The notes: generated by a model from the letters alone, not told the origin. DNA of 64,000 nt from Pedobacter insulae (GCF_900113525.1 NZ_FOPP01000004.1:410049-474048); one strand, 5' to 3'. Positions 16,613 to 26,320 are shown, counted from the stretch's first letter. Numbers and translations: made by a program.

Positions 16613-19600
16613 TGATGAGTAGGAACACTGAACGGATATTTTTATTGACGATTTCGATTGTCCTCTTCCTTTTCTTTTACAGACTTTATACTGTAATCCA
16701 GACCAGGTTTGCTGAAGTTGAACGGCGGTTGCAAGACGGTACAATGGTAAACATGAATGCTGAAAATCCTGCTGCGCAGCTTAGTAAGCTATTAAAGAAG
16801 GGCTATTATTTTGAAGATCCGAGGGATATCGAACTCATAAAAACTACTGTTGCGAAAGCGCTAAAAAGCAATGCTGCGTTAGACAATGTAGGGGAGCTGA
16901 ACAAAAGAAACTACTATGTGCTTGCACTGGATGCAGAAAGAAAAGGAGGTAAGTCCTTTAAAGCAAGAGTGGCGGCATCTAAGGCAATGCTCGGCTATAC
17001 AGGCGAAGATTCGCTAAAGTTTGAGCAAGAACGAACCCAGCCGCCTGCGTACAGCGCAACTGTTGAGCTAGGTTTGGGTGATTATGCAATGAACGGAATC
17101 ATTTATGTCAAAGAAAATCCGCAACAAGGGGTGCTTGTGAGATTGGAGATGATCGTACCTCAAGACAGTTTATATTCGGAAGAGCTCGCCGAAGATAGAG
17201 TACGCTTAACCGAAAAATCTTTAAGCTTTAAAAAAGTGTTCATCAAAGATACCTTGGGGAAAAAAAAACTCGAACAGCTTACAGCCTATGCTCGCACAGA
17301 TGCCAATGGGAGGTTTAGTTTTACACAGCTTCCAAATAAAAAGGTTTTTAAGGTATTACCGCTTAAGCCTGGCTTTCAATTCGGGACTTCAAAAGGTGTT
17401 CAAAGCTTGGAAAGCGACCAATCTTTTGTGTTTTATCAAAATCCCCATACAATCAGGCTCTTTTCTACGCGAGACTTCAATATCCTGAAAAAAGAGAAAT
17501 CAATGATCGTTCGTACCCCAGGAACATTTAATTATTCGTTTTTAGTAATATGCGGTTGCTTTATCGGGTCTTTTTTATTGATCCACCTCATCTTGTCCTG
17601 GAAGTTTAAAGAGGTAGATCAAATGATCCTACCTGTAATCATGTTGCTTACTGGTATTTCATTCCTTACATTGTTAAGCTTGCAAGACCCCTTGCGCGAT
17701 CGCTTCTTAGCAAAAGACTCAATCATCTATCTCTTAATAGGATTGGGAGGTATGTTGCTTGTCTTAACCCTTCAAATGCGGCGTTTTAATACAGACCATT
17801 GGATTTATCGACTGATTCTTTTCAAGAACCTGCGTTCGGCAGCAAACGGCTGGCCGTGGATTGTTTTAGCGATTGGTCTGCTTTCGCTAACGGTGCTTTT
17901 TGGGACTGGTCCGGAAGGAAGCGGGGTAAAGGTAAATCTCTTTGGCTTTCAACCGAGTGAAGTAGTTAAATACCTGGTGATTTTTTTCCTCGCTGGATTT
18001 TTTGCCGTCAATGAAAAATTGATTAGTGAATATACCAGCTGGAATAAAAGATGGTCATTCTTCTATATCGCACTAATAGCTATTTTGCTCACGCTGATGC
18101 TGTTCCTTATTTTGGGTGATCTTGGTCCAGCTATGGTTGTTTGTTTTACCTTTATTACCCTGTTCTCCTTTTCTAGGGGCGACTTCGGCTTTATGGCAGC
18201 TGCCGTGATACTCTTTGTTTTGGTGTCCTGGTTTTTAGATAATGTTTGGCTTGCCGTAGGTGTCACAATATTGTTAGTAAGTTTGTTAATGTTGTTTCAG
18301 CGTAAACAGTTAAGTGAATCGGCAATTATGGTGCTAGTCATAATGGCAGGTTTTCTAACAATAGATCAAATTCCGTATTTAGATAAAGTGTTCCCAGGAC
18401 CTGTGCAACGTCTGGGCGATCGAAAGGCCATTTGGCAAGATGCCTGGAACAATGAGGTGTTTGGCGGCGACCAAGTAGCGAATGGTTTATGGGCAATGTC
18501 TACAGGCGGTGTTGCTGGACAAGGTGTTGGGGAAGGTTTTTCGAAAACTATTCCGGAACCGCATACCGACATGATTTTGCCCGCTATAGGAGAAGAATTT
18601 GGTTTAACGGCAATGTTGGCAATTTTCTTAATGTTCCTACTATATCTTCATCGATCTATCATTATCGGTCGAAGAACGGGTTCTCCATTTTTATTTTATT
18701 TATGCGCTGGAATTGGAATTTCAACCTTTGTGCAATTTTTACTCATTGCGGGTGGCTCTACAGGTGCATTGCCCTTATCCGGTGTTTCTTTACCCTTCCA
18801 AAGTTACGGAGGTTCATCCTTGGTATTGAACTGTGTAGCTGCCGGATTTATGTTGGCTGCTTCTCGAGTTCGAGGAACGGCTTTACAGATGGACTATATG
18901 GCTAAACAGCAGGATAAAAACCTTGTTCCAGCATTAACTGCAGCCTGTTTAGGTGTGGTATTATTAGGCATAAATGTTGGCAGCTATGTTGTCAATAATC
19001 AAAAATGGGTAGTTAACCCATCCTTAGTTGCCGATCGCGGAGGAGCTAGGATGTTCAGTTATAATCCGCGGATTGCGATATTGATGAACAGACTCGGTGC
19101 AGGTTCTATGCACGACAGGAATGGAGTACTGTTAGCCACCAGCAATGCCGATAGTGTAAAAGCACAAAGATTTAAGTTAATAGGAGCAGGCATCGACTCT
19201 TTTAATCTGGACTCAGCAGTGCATCAAAGATTAGATCGATTTTATCCGTTTGAAGAACAAATGTTTTTTTGGGTGGGCGATGCAAACTCAGGGGTATTTA
19301 ACGGAAGTGTAAACGGGTATTTCGCGGAATATGAACATGCCGCCGAACTAAGGGGGTTTGAACTCCCAACTAAAACTTATCATGTTAAAGCAAGCAGCTA
19401 TCGAGAAAATAAGTTTTTAGCACGGGGAGTGAAAGAAATGACAGTTGTAAAACGTGATTATAGCGCTTTGGCACCTTTGTTATTAGCGGGAATAACAAGC
19501 AATAAGGTCGAAGATTTTAAATTGAAAAATAGAGATGTACAGTTGACCATGGACGCTGGCCTTCAAACAAAAATTCAAAAATCGATGGCCTTGGATACTT

Positions 19601-20709
19601 CTTTAAATGATAATCGCGTTTCTGTAGTAGTGATGGAATCAAGTTCTGGAGATGTATTAGCATCTGCGGTTTATCCGCTGCCACCTATTCGAGATTGGGA
19701 GAAGTTAACCATGACCTATACTGAACAAAACCAGTTATCATCATGGATGACGACTTCCGACTTGGGATTTACCCATTTCACTCAGCCGGGATCAACAGCG
19801 AAGTTGGCTACTGCGATTGCCTCCTTCAATAAGTTAGGTTTAGCTGCTGCTGATAGGAAATTTAATGTGGCTTCCTGGGAAAGGATCAGAACCAAAGGTA
19901 TCGAGCCAGACGAAACCGGGGTGATTAATTTGGAAAGAGCCGTTTCCAAATCAAACAACGTATACTTTATTAAGCTGGCTAACGAAGAACAGTTACAAGA
20001 ACAAATGGGCGATGTATATCTTAAAACCGGAATGTTTTTACACGGTGTTGGCGGTTATTATTATACGAAACCCAGCGAAGATCATAAACAGGTAGAAAAA
20101 TGGAAGGAACTTTGGCGCAGAACCGAATTTAACACAAAGCCTAAATACAACCCCAACAATATCAGAAAAACCCGGGCAAAAGGTATTTCTGGAATGTCTT
20201 GGGGACAAGGAGAATTAATTGCAAGTCCTGCAGCGGTAGCCAGAATGGTGATGGGAATTGCTAATCATGGTGAGATAATCACCAATCGTTTTATGCTAAA
20301 GGCCGGAGATCATGTTCAAGCCGTTAAATCTGGCACTAAATTAACAAACGACCCTCAATACGCTGAATTAATGAGAAAGTATATGATTAAGCAAAGTGAA
20401 TTAAAAACCGGAATATTAGGAATTGCTGTAGCTGGAAAAACGGGTACGCCAGAAAGGATATGGAAGAAAGAACAGATAAACGATGGTTGGTATGTCTTTT
20501 TTGCTCCAAAACCAAACGGAAATGGAAATGTGGTTGTTTGTATACGTATCGAGGTCACAAAGGGCTCTTCTGATGCAGTTCGTCTCGCAGGAAGACATGT
20601 TATACCTTTCTTACTTAAAGGAGGTTATATTAAAAGTATAACGCCTCCAGCACGTGTAATTGCGCCAAAGCCCATAGACAGTTTAGTGGAACAAAACCAA
20701 ATACAATAG
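16612..20709 (+). CDS. SEDS (FtsW/RodA) glycosyltransferase fused to class B penicillin-binding protein
   Basis: A single 1365-residue polypeptide joins the two enzymes of peptidoglycan polymerisation and crosslinking. Residues 1-27 hold a membrane helix; about 30-300 form an extracytoplasmic region with a carboxypeptidase-regulatory-like beta domain (ARTDANGRFSFTQLP). From about 306 to 800 come the SEDS helices, with the PEPHTDMI motif (catalytic-type D653), GEEFG, and LPFQSYGGSSL (about 728-738). The PBP part has SxxK (S1061-TAK), SxN (S1114-NN) and KTG (K1276), all intact, so the transpeptidase should be active. In other bacteria RodA-PbpA and FtsW-FtsI are separate partners; here their stoichiometry is fixed. 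It sits between a PP2C and an FHA gene. Confidence 0.94.
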   Translation: MMSRNTERIFLLTISIVLFLFFYRLYTVIQTRFAEVERRLQDGTMVNMNAENPAAQLSKLLKKGYYFEDPRDIELIKTTVAKALKSNAALDNVGELNKRNYYVLALDAERKGGKSFKARVAASKAMLGYTGEDSLKFEQERTQPPAYSATVELGLGDYAMNGIIYVKENPQQGVLVRLEMIVPQDSLYSEELAEDRVRLTEKSLSFKKVFIKDTLGKKKLEQLTAYARTDANGRFSFTQLPNKKVFKVLPLKPGFQFGTSKGVQSLESDQSFVFYQNPHTIRLFSTRDFNILKKEKSMIVRTPGTFNYSFLVICGCFIGSFLLIHLILSWKFKEVDQMILPVIMLLTGISFLTLLSLQDPLRDRFLAKDSIIYLLIGLGGMLLVLTLQMRRFNTDHWIYRLILFKNLRSAANGWPWIVLAIGLLSLTVLFGTGPEGSGVKVNLFGFQPSEVVKYLVIFFLAGFFAVNEKLISEYTSWNKRWSFFYIALIAILLTLMLFLILGDLGPAMVVCFTFITLFSFSRGDFGFMAAAVILFVLVSWFLDNVWLAVGVTILLVSLLMLFQRKQLSESAIMVLVIMAGFLTIDQIPYLDKVFPGPVQRLGDRKAIWQDAWNNEVFGGDQVANGLWAMSTGGVAGQGVGEGFSKTIPEPHTDMILPAIGEEFGLTAMLAIFLMFLLYLHRSIIIGRRTGSPFLFYLCAGIGISTFVQFLLIAGGSTGALPLSGVSLPFQSYGGSSLVLNCVAAGFMLAASRVRGTALQMDYMAKQQDKNLVPALTAACLGVVLLGINVGSYVVNNQKWVVNPSLVADRGGARMFSYNPRIAILMNRLGAGSMHDRNGVLLATSNADSVKAQRFKLIGAGIDSFNLDSAVHQRLDRFYPFEEQMFFWVGDANSGVFNGSVNGYFAEYEHAAELRGFELPTKTYHVKASSYRENKFLARGVKEMTVVKRDYSALAPLLLAGITSNKVEDFKLKNRDVQLTMDAGLQTKIQKSMALDTSLNDNRVSVVVMESSSGDVLASAVYPLPPIRDWEKLTMTYTEQNQLSSWMTTSDLGFTHFTQPGSTAKLATAIASFNKLGLAAADRKFNVASWERIRTKGIEPDETGVINLERAVSKSNNVYFIKLANEEQLQEQMGDVYLKTGMFLHGVGGYYYTKPSEDHKQVEKWKELWRRTEFNTKPKYNPNNIRKTRAKGISGMSWGQGELIASPAAVARMVMGIANHGEIITNRFMLKAGDHVQAVKSGTKLTNDPQYAELMRKYMIKQSELKTGILGIAVAGKTGTPERIWKKEQINDGWYVFFAPKPNGNGNVVVCIRIEVTKGSSDAVRLAGRHVIPFLLKGGYIKSITPPARVIAPKPIDSLVEQNQIQ

Positions 20710-20717
20710 TATAGCAT

Positions 20718-21506
20718 ATGATATTTAACCTATTTAAAAGTGGAAATGAAGAAAAACCTACCGATGTTAAAGGCATTAGGCATGGCCTACTCCAGTTTAT
20801 TAAGCAAGAACTCCAAAAGGCAGAAGGCGGAGAAGGCGCTCATATTAAAGGTTTAAGTATTTATTTGAATTGCGACCCGGCACAAAGACACGTGTATGAA
20901 GCTGCAGTATATTTGGATGATCAGGAAAAGCTGCAACAGGAAATTCAAAAAATCAGCGATGACTATGCTTTAGACTTACCGCCAAATTGGACATTGAGCA
21001 TCAGTTTTGAAGAACCTTTTCCGGAAGAGTCTATCGCTTTCGAGGAGCTTAATGCAGCTTTGTTTGTTAAGACTAGTAAACATTATATTAAGCAGCAGAT
21101 AAAAGCTTATATAAAAGCCCTAAGCGGCGAAACACACCAGCCTTTTTATGAGTTAGACTCTGAATGTGGCAAGTACAATATTGGCCGTGATGAGAAAGCG
21201 CAGTCAGACGAAGGCTATTTCCGTACCAATCACATTGCTTTCCCATCATCAAGTAGCAATGAGAGCAATAAATATATCAGTCGTCAGCATGCCCACCTGG
21301 AATACAATCCCGATACGTTACAGTTTTTAATCTTCGCTGATGAAGGAGGTGTTCCTCCCCGTAACAAAGTTAAGGTACTTTCGGCCAAGACAGAGGAAGT
21401 AATTAAACTGCATTCTACGCACATTGGACATGAACTATCAGCAGGAGATCAAATCATTTTAGGCGAATCAGTTGTTTTAGAATTTAGTTACAAACCATAT
21501 GAGTAA
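20718..21506 (+). CDS. FHA-domain protein
   Basis: This 262-residue cytoplasmic protein has an N-terminal alpha/beta region (about 10-105), a helical linker and a C-terminal FHA domain (about 145-262) with YNIGRD, ISRQHAHLEY, a loop with NKV and LSAGDQIILG. The Arg of GRD and the Ser-Arg-x-His motif are the usual phosphothreonine-binding features and are intact. It should dock on phosphothreonine made by the operon's kinases. The N-terminal region is similar in size and predicted secondary structure to the FhaA N-terminal domain of actinobacteria, but I cannot show homology by eye. Its last 8 bases overlap the next kinase start (ATGAGTAA), implying translational coupling. Confidence 0.9.
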   Translation: MIFNLFKSGNEEKPTDVKGIRHGLLQFIKQELQKAEGGEGAHIKGLSIYLNCDPAQRHVYEAAVYLDDQEKLQQEIQKISDDYALDLPPNWTLSISFEEPFPEESIAFEELNAALFVKTSKHYIKQQIKAYIKALSGETHQPFYELDSECGKYNIGRDEKAQSDEGYFRTNHIAFPSSSSNESNKYISRQHAHLEYNPDTLQFLIFADEGGVPPRNKVKVLSAKTEEVIKLHSTHIGHELSAGDQIILGESVVLEFSYKPYE

Positions 21507-22797
21507 AGTATTTACTATTGCGGAAGGATTAGAGAATTTAGGGGCACTCAGAACGGGTGGCCAGGGTTCGGTGTATAAAGGAAAACGCATAGGCACCATC
21601 TATTCGGCTATTAAATTGATACCTACTCCAATTCATACCGAAGACAATAGTGATAAAAATTACGTGAACTTCATTAATGAAGTTACCAAACTGCAAAAAG
21701 TAAATGAAAATCCAAGCCCCAACGTTGTAAAAATCCTGAGCTGGGGGATTACTGACAGCGGTTCATTTCCCTATATAGAAATGGAATTTATTGAAGGGCC
21801 AGAGCTAAGCGGGCTACTCGAGCCGCCACACCCAAAAGCGTTTAGTGTGAAAGAATTAGTGAGAGTGGCAGATCAGTTAGCTGGTGCAATTGCTCATTGT
21901 CACCGAGTAGGCGTAAAACACGGCGATATTAAGAGTAATAACGTAAAATATAACATTCATACCGGAAACTTTGTATTGCTCGATTTTGGCTTAGCCATTA
22001 TGAGCGAGGAACAGCGTAGAACCAGTATTCGTCATGCGGGAGCTATAGAATTTATGGCACCGGAGCAACATGAAGGCAAAATGCTGTTGCAGAGTGATAT
22101 TTACAGTTTTGGTATTATTTTATATGAACTATTAGCTGGCCAGGTGCCCTTTCCATTAACAGACAATGGTGATACCAGTAGAAATAGGGTAATGGTTAAC
22201 CATTTAGAGGGCAAAATTCCAGACCCAATGCAGTTGCGAAAACAAAACTTGGTTAGTTCGCTGTCTGGTAAAGAAGATGTATGGAGAGAAATGCAAGTCC
22301 CAAGCTGGTTGTTAGCTGTATTAGATAAGTGTCTAAAAAAGGATCCAAGCGAGCGGTATGCCAACGGAATGGAACTTTTAGAAGCAATTACTTCAGGAAT
22401 GTTGATTACTAGCCACGAGAACCCATTACCGGGCAATATTCCAGCGCCGCTCCCTATAGCTAATAAAACTGGGACTGTACAAATTACACGAGGCACACTA
22501 ACGGCATGGGTAGCCATTATCTGCCTGTTGGTAGCTCTGCTTACTTATGCTGCGCTGGATAAAAATGAACGCGTTGTTTATTATGCAACCACGCCAGACG
22601 TTAAGCCTTTTGCAGCTCCCTATGTAACCCCAAGTGATGAATACCTTAAACAACTCAAAAGAGCTGAGGAAATACGCATTTGGACACAGCAACAAAAGGT
22701 GCTAAATGCGCAGCGTGCCGCTGCCGCGGCTGAAAAATCCAAAACAGAAGAAGTTCAGAAGAAAAAGAAAAGAAAAAAATTCTTAGGTATATTTTAG
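21499..22797 (+). CDS. Transmembrane Ser/Thr protein kinase (second copy)
   Basis: This 432-residue Hanks-type kinase is a clear paralogue of the one at 12838. The catalytic domains align without gaps over the first 170 residues, with the same Gly loop, K39, HGD143IKSNN and D162FG. The membrane segment is at about 333-352. The tail differs wholly from the first copy: about 80 residues rich in Ala, Lys and Gln, ending in a very basic KKKKRKKFLG cluster instead of the acidic Thr/Asp-rich tail. The two kinases therefore probably share substrates but sense different signals. It ends the operon. Confidence 0.92.
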   Translation: MSKVFTIAEGLENLGALRTGGQGSVYKGKRIGTIYSAIKLIPTPIHTEDNSDKNYVNFINEVTKLQKVNENPSPNVVKILSWGITDSGSFPYIEMEFIEGPELSGLLEPPHPKAFSVKELVRVADQLAGAIAHCHRVGVKHGDIKSNNVKYNIHTGNFVLLDFGLAIMSEEQRRTSIRHAGAIEFMAPEQHEGKMLLQSDIYSFGIILYELLAGQVPFPLTDNGDTSRNRVMVNHLEGKIPDPMQLRKQNLVSSLSGKEDVWREMQVPSWLLAVLDKCLKKDPSERYANGMELLEAITSGMLITSHENPLPGNIPAPLPIANKTGTVQITRGTLTAWVAIICLLVALLTYAALDKNERVVYYATTPDVKPFAAPYVTPSDEYLKQLKRAEEIRIWTQQQKVLNAQRAAAAAEKSKTEEVQKKKKRKKFLGIF

Positions 22798-22809
22798 GAA
22801 ACAGGCGAG

Positions 22810-22837
22810 TCATTTATTAACCCAAGTCAAGAAATAT
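22810..22837. promoter_or_regulatory. FNR-like box, 28-bp motif shared with 33252-33279
   Basis: TTAACCCAAGTCAA (22817-22830) reads as TTAAC-N4-GTCAA, a near-palindrome of the Crp/Fnr type. The surrounding 28 bp recur with 2 mismatches upstream of the lipoprotein gene at 33350. It lies about 70 bp before the TonB-receptor start. Confidence 0.5.
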
Positions 22838-22887
22838 GTTTAAAAGTTATAGTTGCTTTGCAATCAGACTTTTAAAACACATAATTC

Positions 22888-25293
22888 ATGAAACAAATAG
22901 GTACGATCATTTTCTTTTTATTTTTCTCATTTACCGCTGCCTTCTCCCAAAACCTTAATCAAACCGTAAGGGGAGTAATAACAGATCAAGACAGTAAGCA
23001 GCCAATAGAGGGCGCCACAGTAGTCATAGCTGATAGCAATCCGCTAAAGGTTATACTAACCCGCAAAGACGGAAGTTTTAGATTCGACAATATGCCCATC
23101 GGAAGAATAACCATACACGTGTCTAACGTGGGATACGAAAAACTGATACTTCCTAATATTGTTGTTAATTCGGGCAAGGAAACTGTATTGAATATCAATA
23201 TGCAAGAAGCTGTTGCTCAATTGGACGGAATCGTATTAACTTTCGATAAAAACAAAGGTCAGCCCCTAAATGATATGACCTTGGTAAGTGGTCGCTCCAT
23301 TTCTCCAGAACAAACGAATAGATATGCGGGGGGCTTCAATGATCCTTCGAGGATCTTGTCCAATTTTGCCGGGGTTACCAGTTCCCAGGACGGCAGCAAT
23401 GATATTATTGTGCGAGGCAACTCCCCTAAATATATTCAATGGCGGTTAGAGGGAATGCAAATTACTAATCCCAATCATTTCTCTGATCAAAGCGCAGTAG
23501 GGGGTTCTATTAGTGTCTTAAATAACAACTTGCTAGCAACTTCAGACTTTTACACTGGTGCCTTCTCAGCAGAATATGGAGATGTATTGTCTGGTGTGTA
23601 TGACGTTAAACTAAGACAAGGAAATAACGAAAAATTCGAATCAATATTTGGTCTAGGTGTATTAGGTACAGAACTCACCCTCGAAGGGCCATTTAAGAAA
23701 GGTTATAAAGGTTCCTTTTTAGTAAATTATCGCTATTCTACAGTTTCATTACTCAGCAACCTCGGTCTCGCGGGGGGCATAGATGGGACATTAAATTTTC
23801 AAGATGCTGCTTTTAAAGTTGTATTGCCAACTAAGAAGGCTGGACAGTTTTCTTTTTTTGGTATAGCAGGCTTTAGTAATTTTCTATTTGAAGATGTTTC
23901 CCCAGCCCTGTGGCAAACGCCTGGAAGAAGGTTCCTGCCTAACAAAATTGGTGAAAACTATCAAAAAGGTTCTCAGCTGGCTAATTTGGGTATGAATCAT
24001 ATTTTAACGATTAATAAAAACAGCCATATTCATACTGGGCTTTCCTTCTCCCTGGAAGGCGTTGATGATGATGTTTTTGAGAATTTTAAAGTCGACACGG
24101 TGACACGCAATCAACTAAATTTTAACGGTAGATTGCTTAGATCCACATATAGGGGCGAAATTACTTATAACAACAAACTTAGTTCGAAGCTTAAATTACA
24201 GGTCGGAAGTAAATATGCTTTACTAGATTATAAATTTAATCAAAGTATGTTAACGGACAGTACAAACGTAAGAGCTACTTTAGTTAATTTTAACGAAAAC
24301 ATAAGTACAATTAGAAATTTCATTAATTTTAGATATAGATTTAATGAGAAACTGACTACGGTATTTGGTGTACAAAACATGAACGTTTTGCTGAACAATA
24401 AGCATACAATCGAACCCCGGCTTTCATTAAATTGGGAGTTAAGTAAAACTAGTGTATTAAGTGCAGGGTACGGCAAGCACAGTACGATGGAGAGCATTCA
24501 TCATTACTATAGCCAAATTAAATTATCAGACGGAAGCAGTATAGAACCCAATAAAGACCTTGATTTATTGAAGGCGCACCATTTCGTGCTGGGATACGAG
24601 AAGCGTTTCAGTAAGTACATGATGATTAAACTAGAAACGTATTATCAGGATCTTTATAACTTGCCCGTAGCAAATGATGAAGGAAATATATTCGCGACTA
24701 TTAATGAAGGATTGGATTTTCAATACCTAGACTTGGTAAACAAAGGAAGCGGCAAAAATTATGGAGTAGAATTAACGGTTGAGCGCTTCTTTAACAAAAA
24801 CTTCTATTACCTTGTGAATGCTTCAGTATATAATTCGACTTACAAGGCCTTAGATGGCATTGAGCGTAATACTAGGTTCAATGGAAACTACCTGGTAAAT
24901 GTTTTATTCGGTAAAGATTTCCCAAAACTTGGTAAAGCTCAAAATAAGACGATTAGCTTCAACAGCAGAGCGTTTTTTGGAGGAGGTAAAAAGACAATTC
25001 CCCTGTTAAGAGGGGCAGATGGAAATTTGGCTGTTGATCCTGCTAGTAAAAGATTTTATGATTATGGTAAGGCGTATAAAAATGATATTCAAGATATATA
25101 TCAACTTACGATGTCGCTTAGTTATAAGATCAATAAACCAAAGGCAACTCACGAAATTTTTCTAAATATAGAGAATATTACAAATAATAGGGCCAGGCTT
25201 TCAGAGTTTTACGATCCTGGAGAACCTGGTTCTGTTGGTTATATGAAACAGGGAGGTGTTTTCCCGAATTTGATGTATAGGGTTTATTTTTAA
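22888..25293 (+). CDS. TonB-dependent outer-membrane receptor
   Basis: This 801-residue protein has a signal peptide (to about residue 20, FTAAFSQ), an N-terminal carboxypeptidase-regulatory-like domain (about 26-108; VRGVITDQDSKQPIEGATVV), a plug domain (about 140-240; IIVRGNSPKYIQWRLEGMQI, GAFSAEYGDVLSGVYDV) and a beta-barrel to the end. It lacks a SusD-type partner, so it is more likely a siderophore, metal or peptide receptor than a glycan importer, but the ligand is unknown. It stands close (7 bp) to the following oxidoreductase and may be co-transcribed. An FNR-like box upstream suggests oxygen- or redox-linked control. Confidence 0.9.
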   Translation: MKQIGTIIFFLFFSFTAAFSQNLNQTVRGVITDQDSKQPIEGATVVIADSNPLKVILTRKDGSFRFDNMPIGRITIHVSNVGYEKLILPNIVVNSGKETVLNINMQEAVAQLDGIVLTFDKNKGQPLNDMTLVSGRSISPEQTNRYAGGFNDPSRILSNFAGVTSSQDGSNDIIVRGNSPKYIQWRLEGMQITNPNHFSDQSAVGGSISVLNNNLLATSDFYTGAFSAEYGDVLSGVYDVKLRQGNNEKFESIFGLGVLGTELTLEGPFKKGYKGSFLVNYRYSTVSLLSNLGLAGGIDGTLNFQDAAFKVVLPTKKAGQFSFFGIAGFSNFLFEDVSPALWQTPGRRFLPNKIGENYQKGSQLANLGMNHILTINKNSHIHTGLSFSLEGVDDDVFENFKVDTVTRNQLNFNGRLLRSTYRGEITYNNKLSSKLKLQVGSKYALLDYKFNQSMLTDSTNVRATLVNFNENISTIRNFINFRYRFNEKLTTVFGVQNMNVLLNNKHTIEPRLSLNWELSKTSVLSAGYGKHSTMESIHHYYSQIKLSDGSSIEPNKDLDLLKAHHFVLGYEKRFSKYMMIKLETYYQDLYNLPVANDEGNIFATINEGLDFQYLDLVNKGSGKNYGVELTVERFFNKNFYYLVNASVYNSTYKALDGIERNTRFNGNYLVNVLFGKDFPKLGKAQNKTISFNSRAFFGGGKKTIPLLRGADGNLAVDPASKRFYDYGKAYKNDIQDIYQLTMSLSYKINKPKATHEIFLNIENITNNRARLSEFYDPGEPGSVGYMKQGGVFPNLMYRVYF

Positions 25294-25300
25294 GTAATTT

Positions 25301-26272
25301 ATGGATATGATGAACGCCGCAATAAGGGATAATTATTGTACTCCCGATATGCTAAGAATTGTCAGGGTCTCTTTGCCATGGCCGGGCGACGATGAAATCT
25401 TAGTGAAAGTAAAGGCCACTACCGTAAACCGTACAGACTGTGGTGTTCTCACGGGAAAACCCTGGGCAATACGGTTGTTTATTGGCTTGTTTAAGCCTAT
25501 GCGTCCGGTAACTGGAACCGATTTTTCGGGAATAGTAGTAGCCAAAGGTAAACACGTAACTCAATTTGAAATTTGCGACCACGTTTATGGCTTTTTTGAT
25601 GAGGGCTTAAGTTCGCATGCTGAATATGTAGCCGTGTCGACAAAGAAAGCAGTACTTAAAAAGCCCGAAAATGTGACCTTCGAACAAGCAGCTGCCAGTC
25701 TGGAAGGTGGACATTATGCTTTTTATTTCTTAAAAAATTTAAAGTTGAATGCTGGGGATCGAGTTCTTGTAAATGGGGGAACCGGGGCAATTGGTAACGC
25801 AGCTCTACAATTTTTAAAACATCTTAATGTTCGTGTAACTGTAACCTGTGAAACTGCTTTTGTTGAGCTGCTGAAATCACAAGGGGCAGAAAGAGTGATA
25901 GATTATCAGAAAGAAGATTTTACTACAATTAAGGAAGAGTTCGATTATGTTTTTGATGCAGTTGGGAAAAGCAGTTTTAAAGCATGCAAACCATTGCTAA
26001 AATCAAAAGGAATTTACCTCTCGTCTGAGCTAGGAAAGAATTGGCAAAACCCTTTCCTGGCTTTATTATCACCTTTTATGGGGGATAAAAAGGTGAAATT
26101 TCCATTGCCATACTCCGCCAAACACAGCATGAAGCATATTAATGAACTTCTTTTATATGGTGAGTTTATCCCTTTGATAGATCGAAAATATAGACTAGAG
26201 GATATCGAAAAAGCTTACTATTATGTACTAAGCGGGCAAAAAAAAGGAAACGTAGTAATTACGGTCAATTAA
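25301..26272 (+). CDS. MDR-family NAD(P)-dependent alcohol dehydrogenase / quinone reductase-like
   Basis: This 323-residue medium-chain reductase has an N-terminal GroES-like domain (VNRTDCGVLTG, VTGTDFSGIVVAKG) and a central Rossmann domain with the nucleotide-binding motif NGGTGAIG (about residue 159). Structural-zinc cysteines are missing, which fits the zinc-free quinone-oxidoreductase branch. It probably reduces a quinone or an alpha,beta-unsaturated carbonyl with NADPH. It begins 7 bp after the TonB receptor. The short N-terminal sequence MDMMNAA allows a start at the first or third Met. Confidence 0.85.
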   Translation: MDMMNAAIRDNYCTPDMLRIVRVSLPWPGDDEILVKVKATTVNRTDCGVLTGKPWAIRLFIGLFKPMRPVTGTDFSGIVVAKGKHVTQFEICDHVYGFFDEGLSSHAEYVAVSTKKAVLKKPENVTFEQAAASLEGGHYAFYFLKNLKLNAGDRVLVNGGTGAIGNAALQFLKHLNVRVTVTCETAFVELLKSQGAERVIDYQKEDFTTIKEEFDYVFDAVGKSSFKACKPLLKSKGIYLSSELGKNWQNPFLALLSPFMGDKKVKFPLPYSAKHSMKHINELLLYGEFIPLIDRKYRLEDIEKAYYYVLSGQKKGNVVITVN

Positions 26273-26320
26273 CTTATTTAAAATAATGTATTTATATCAA
26301 AATTATCTTAAATTTAAGAG

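Noticed and set aside
12838..22797. A type VI secretion system regulatory set (kinase, PP2C, FHA)
   Set aside because: T6SS threonine-phosphorylation modules also use these three protein types, but no structural T6SS genes are in the window and the SEDS-PBP fusion ties the set to the cell wall instead.
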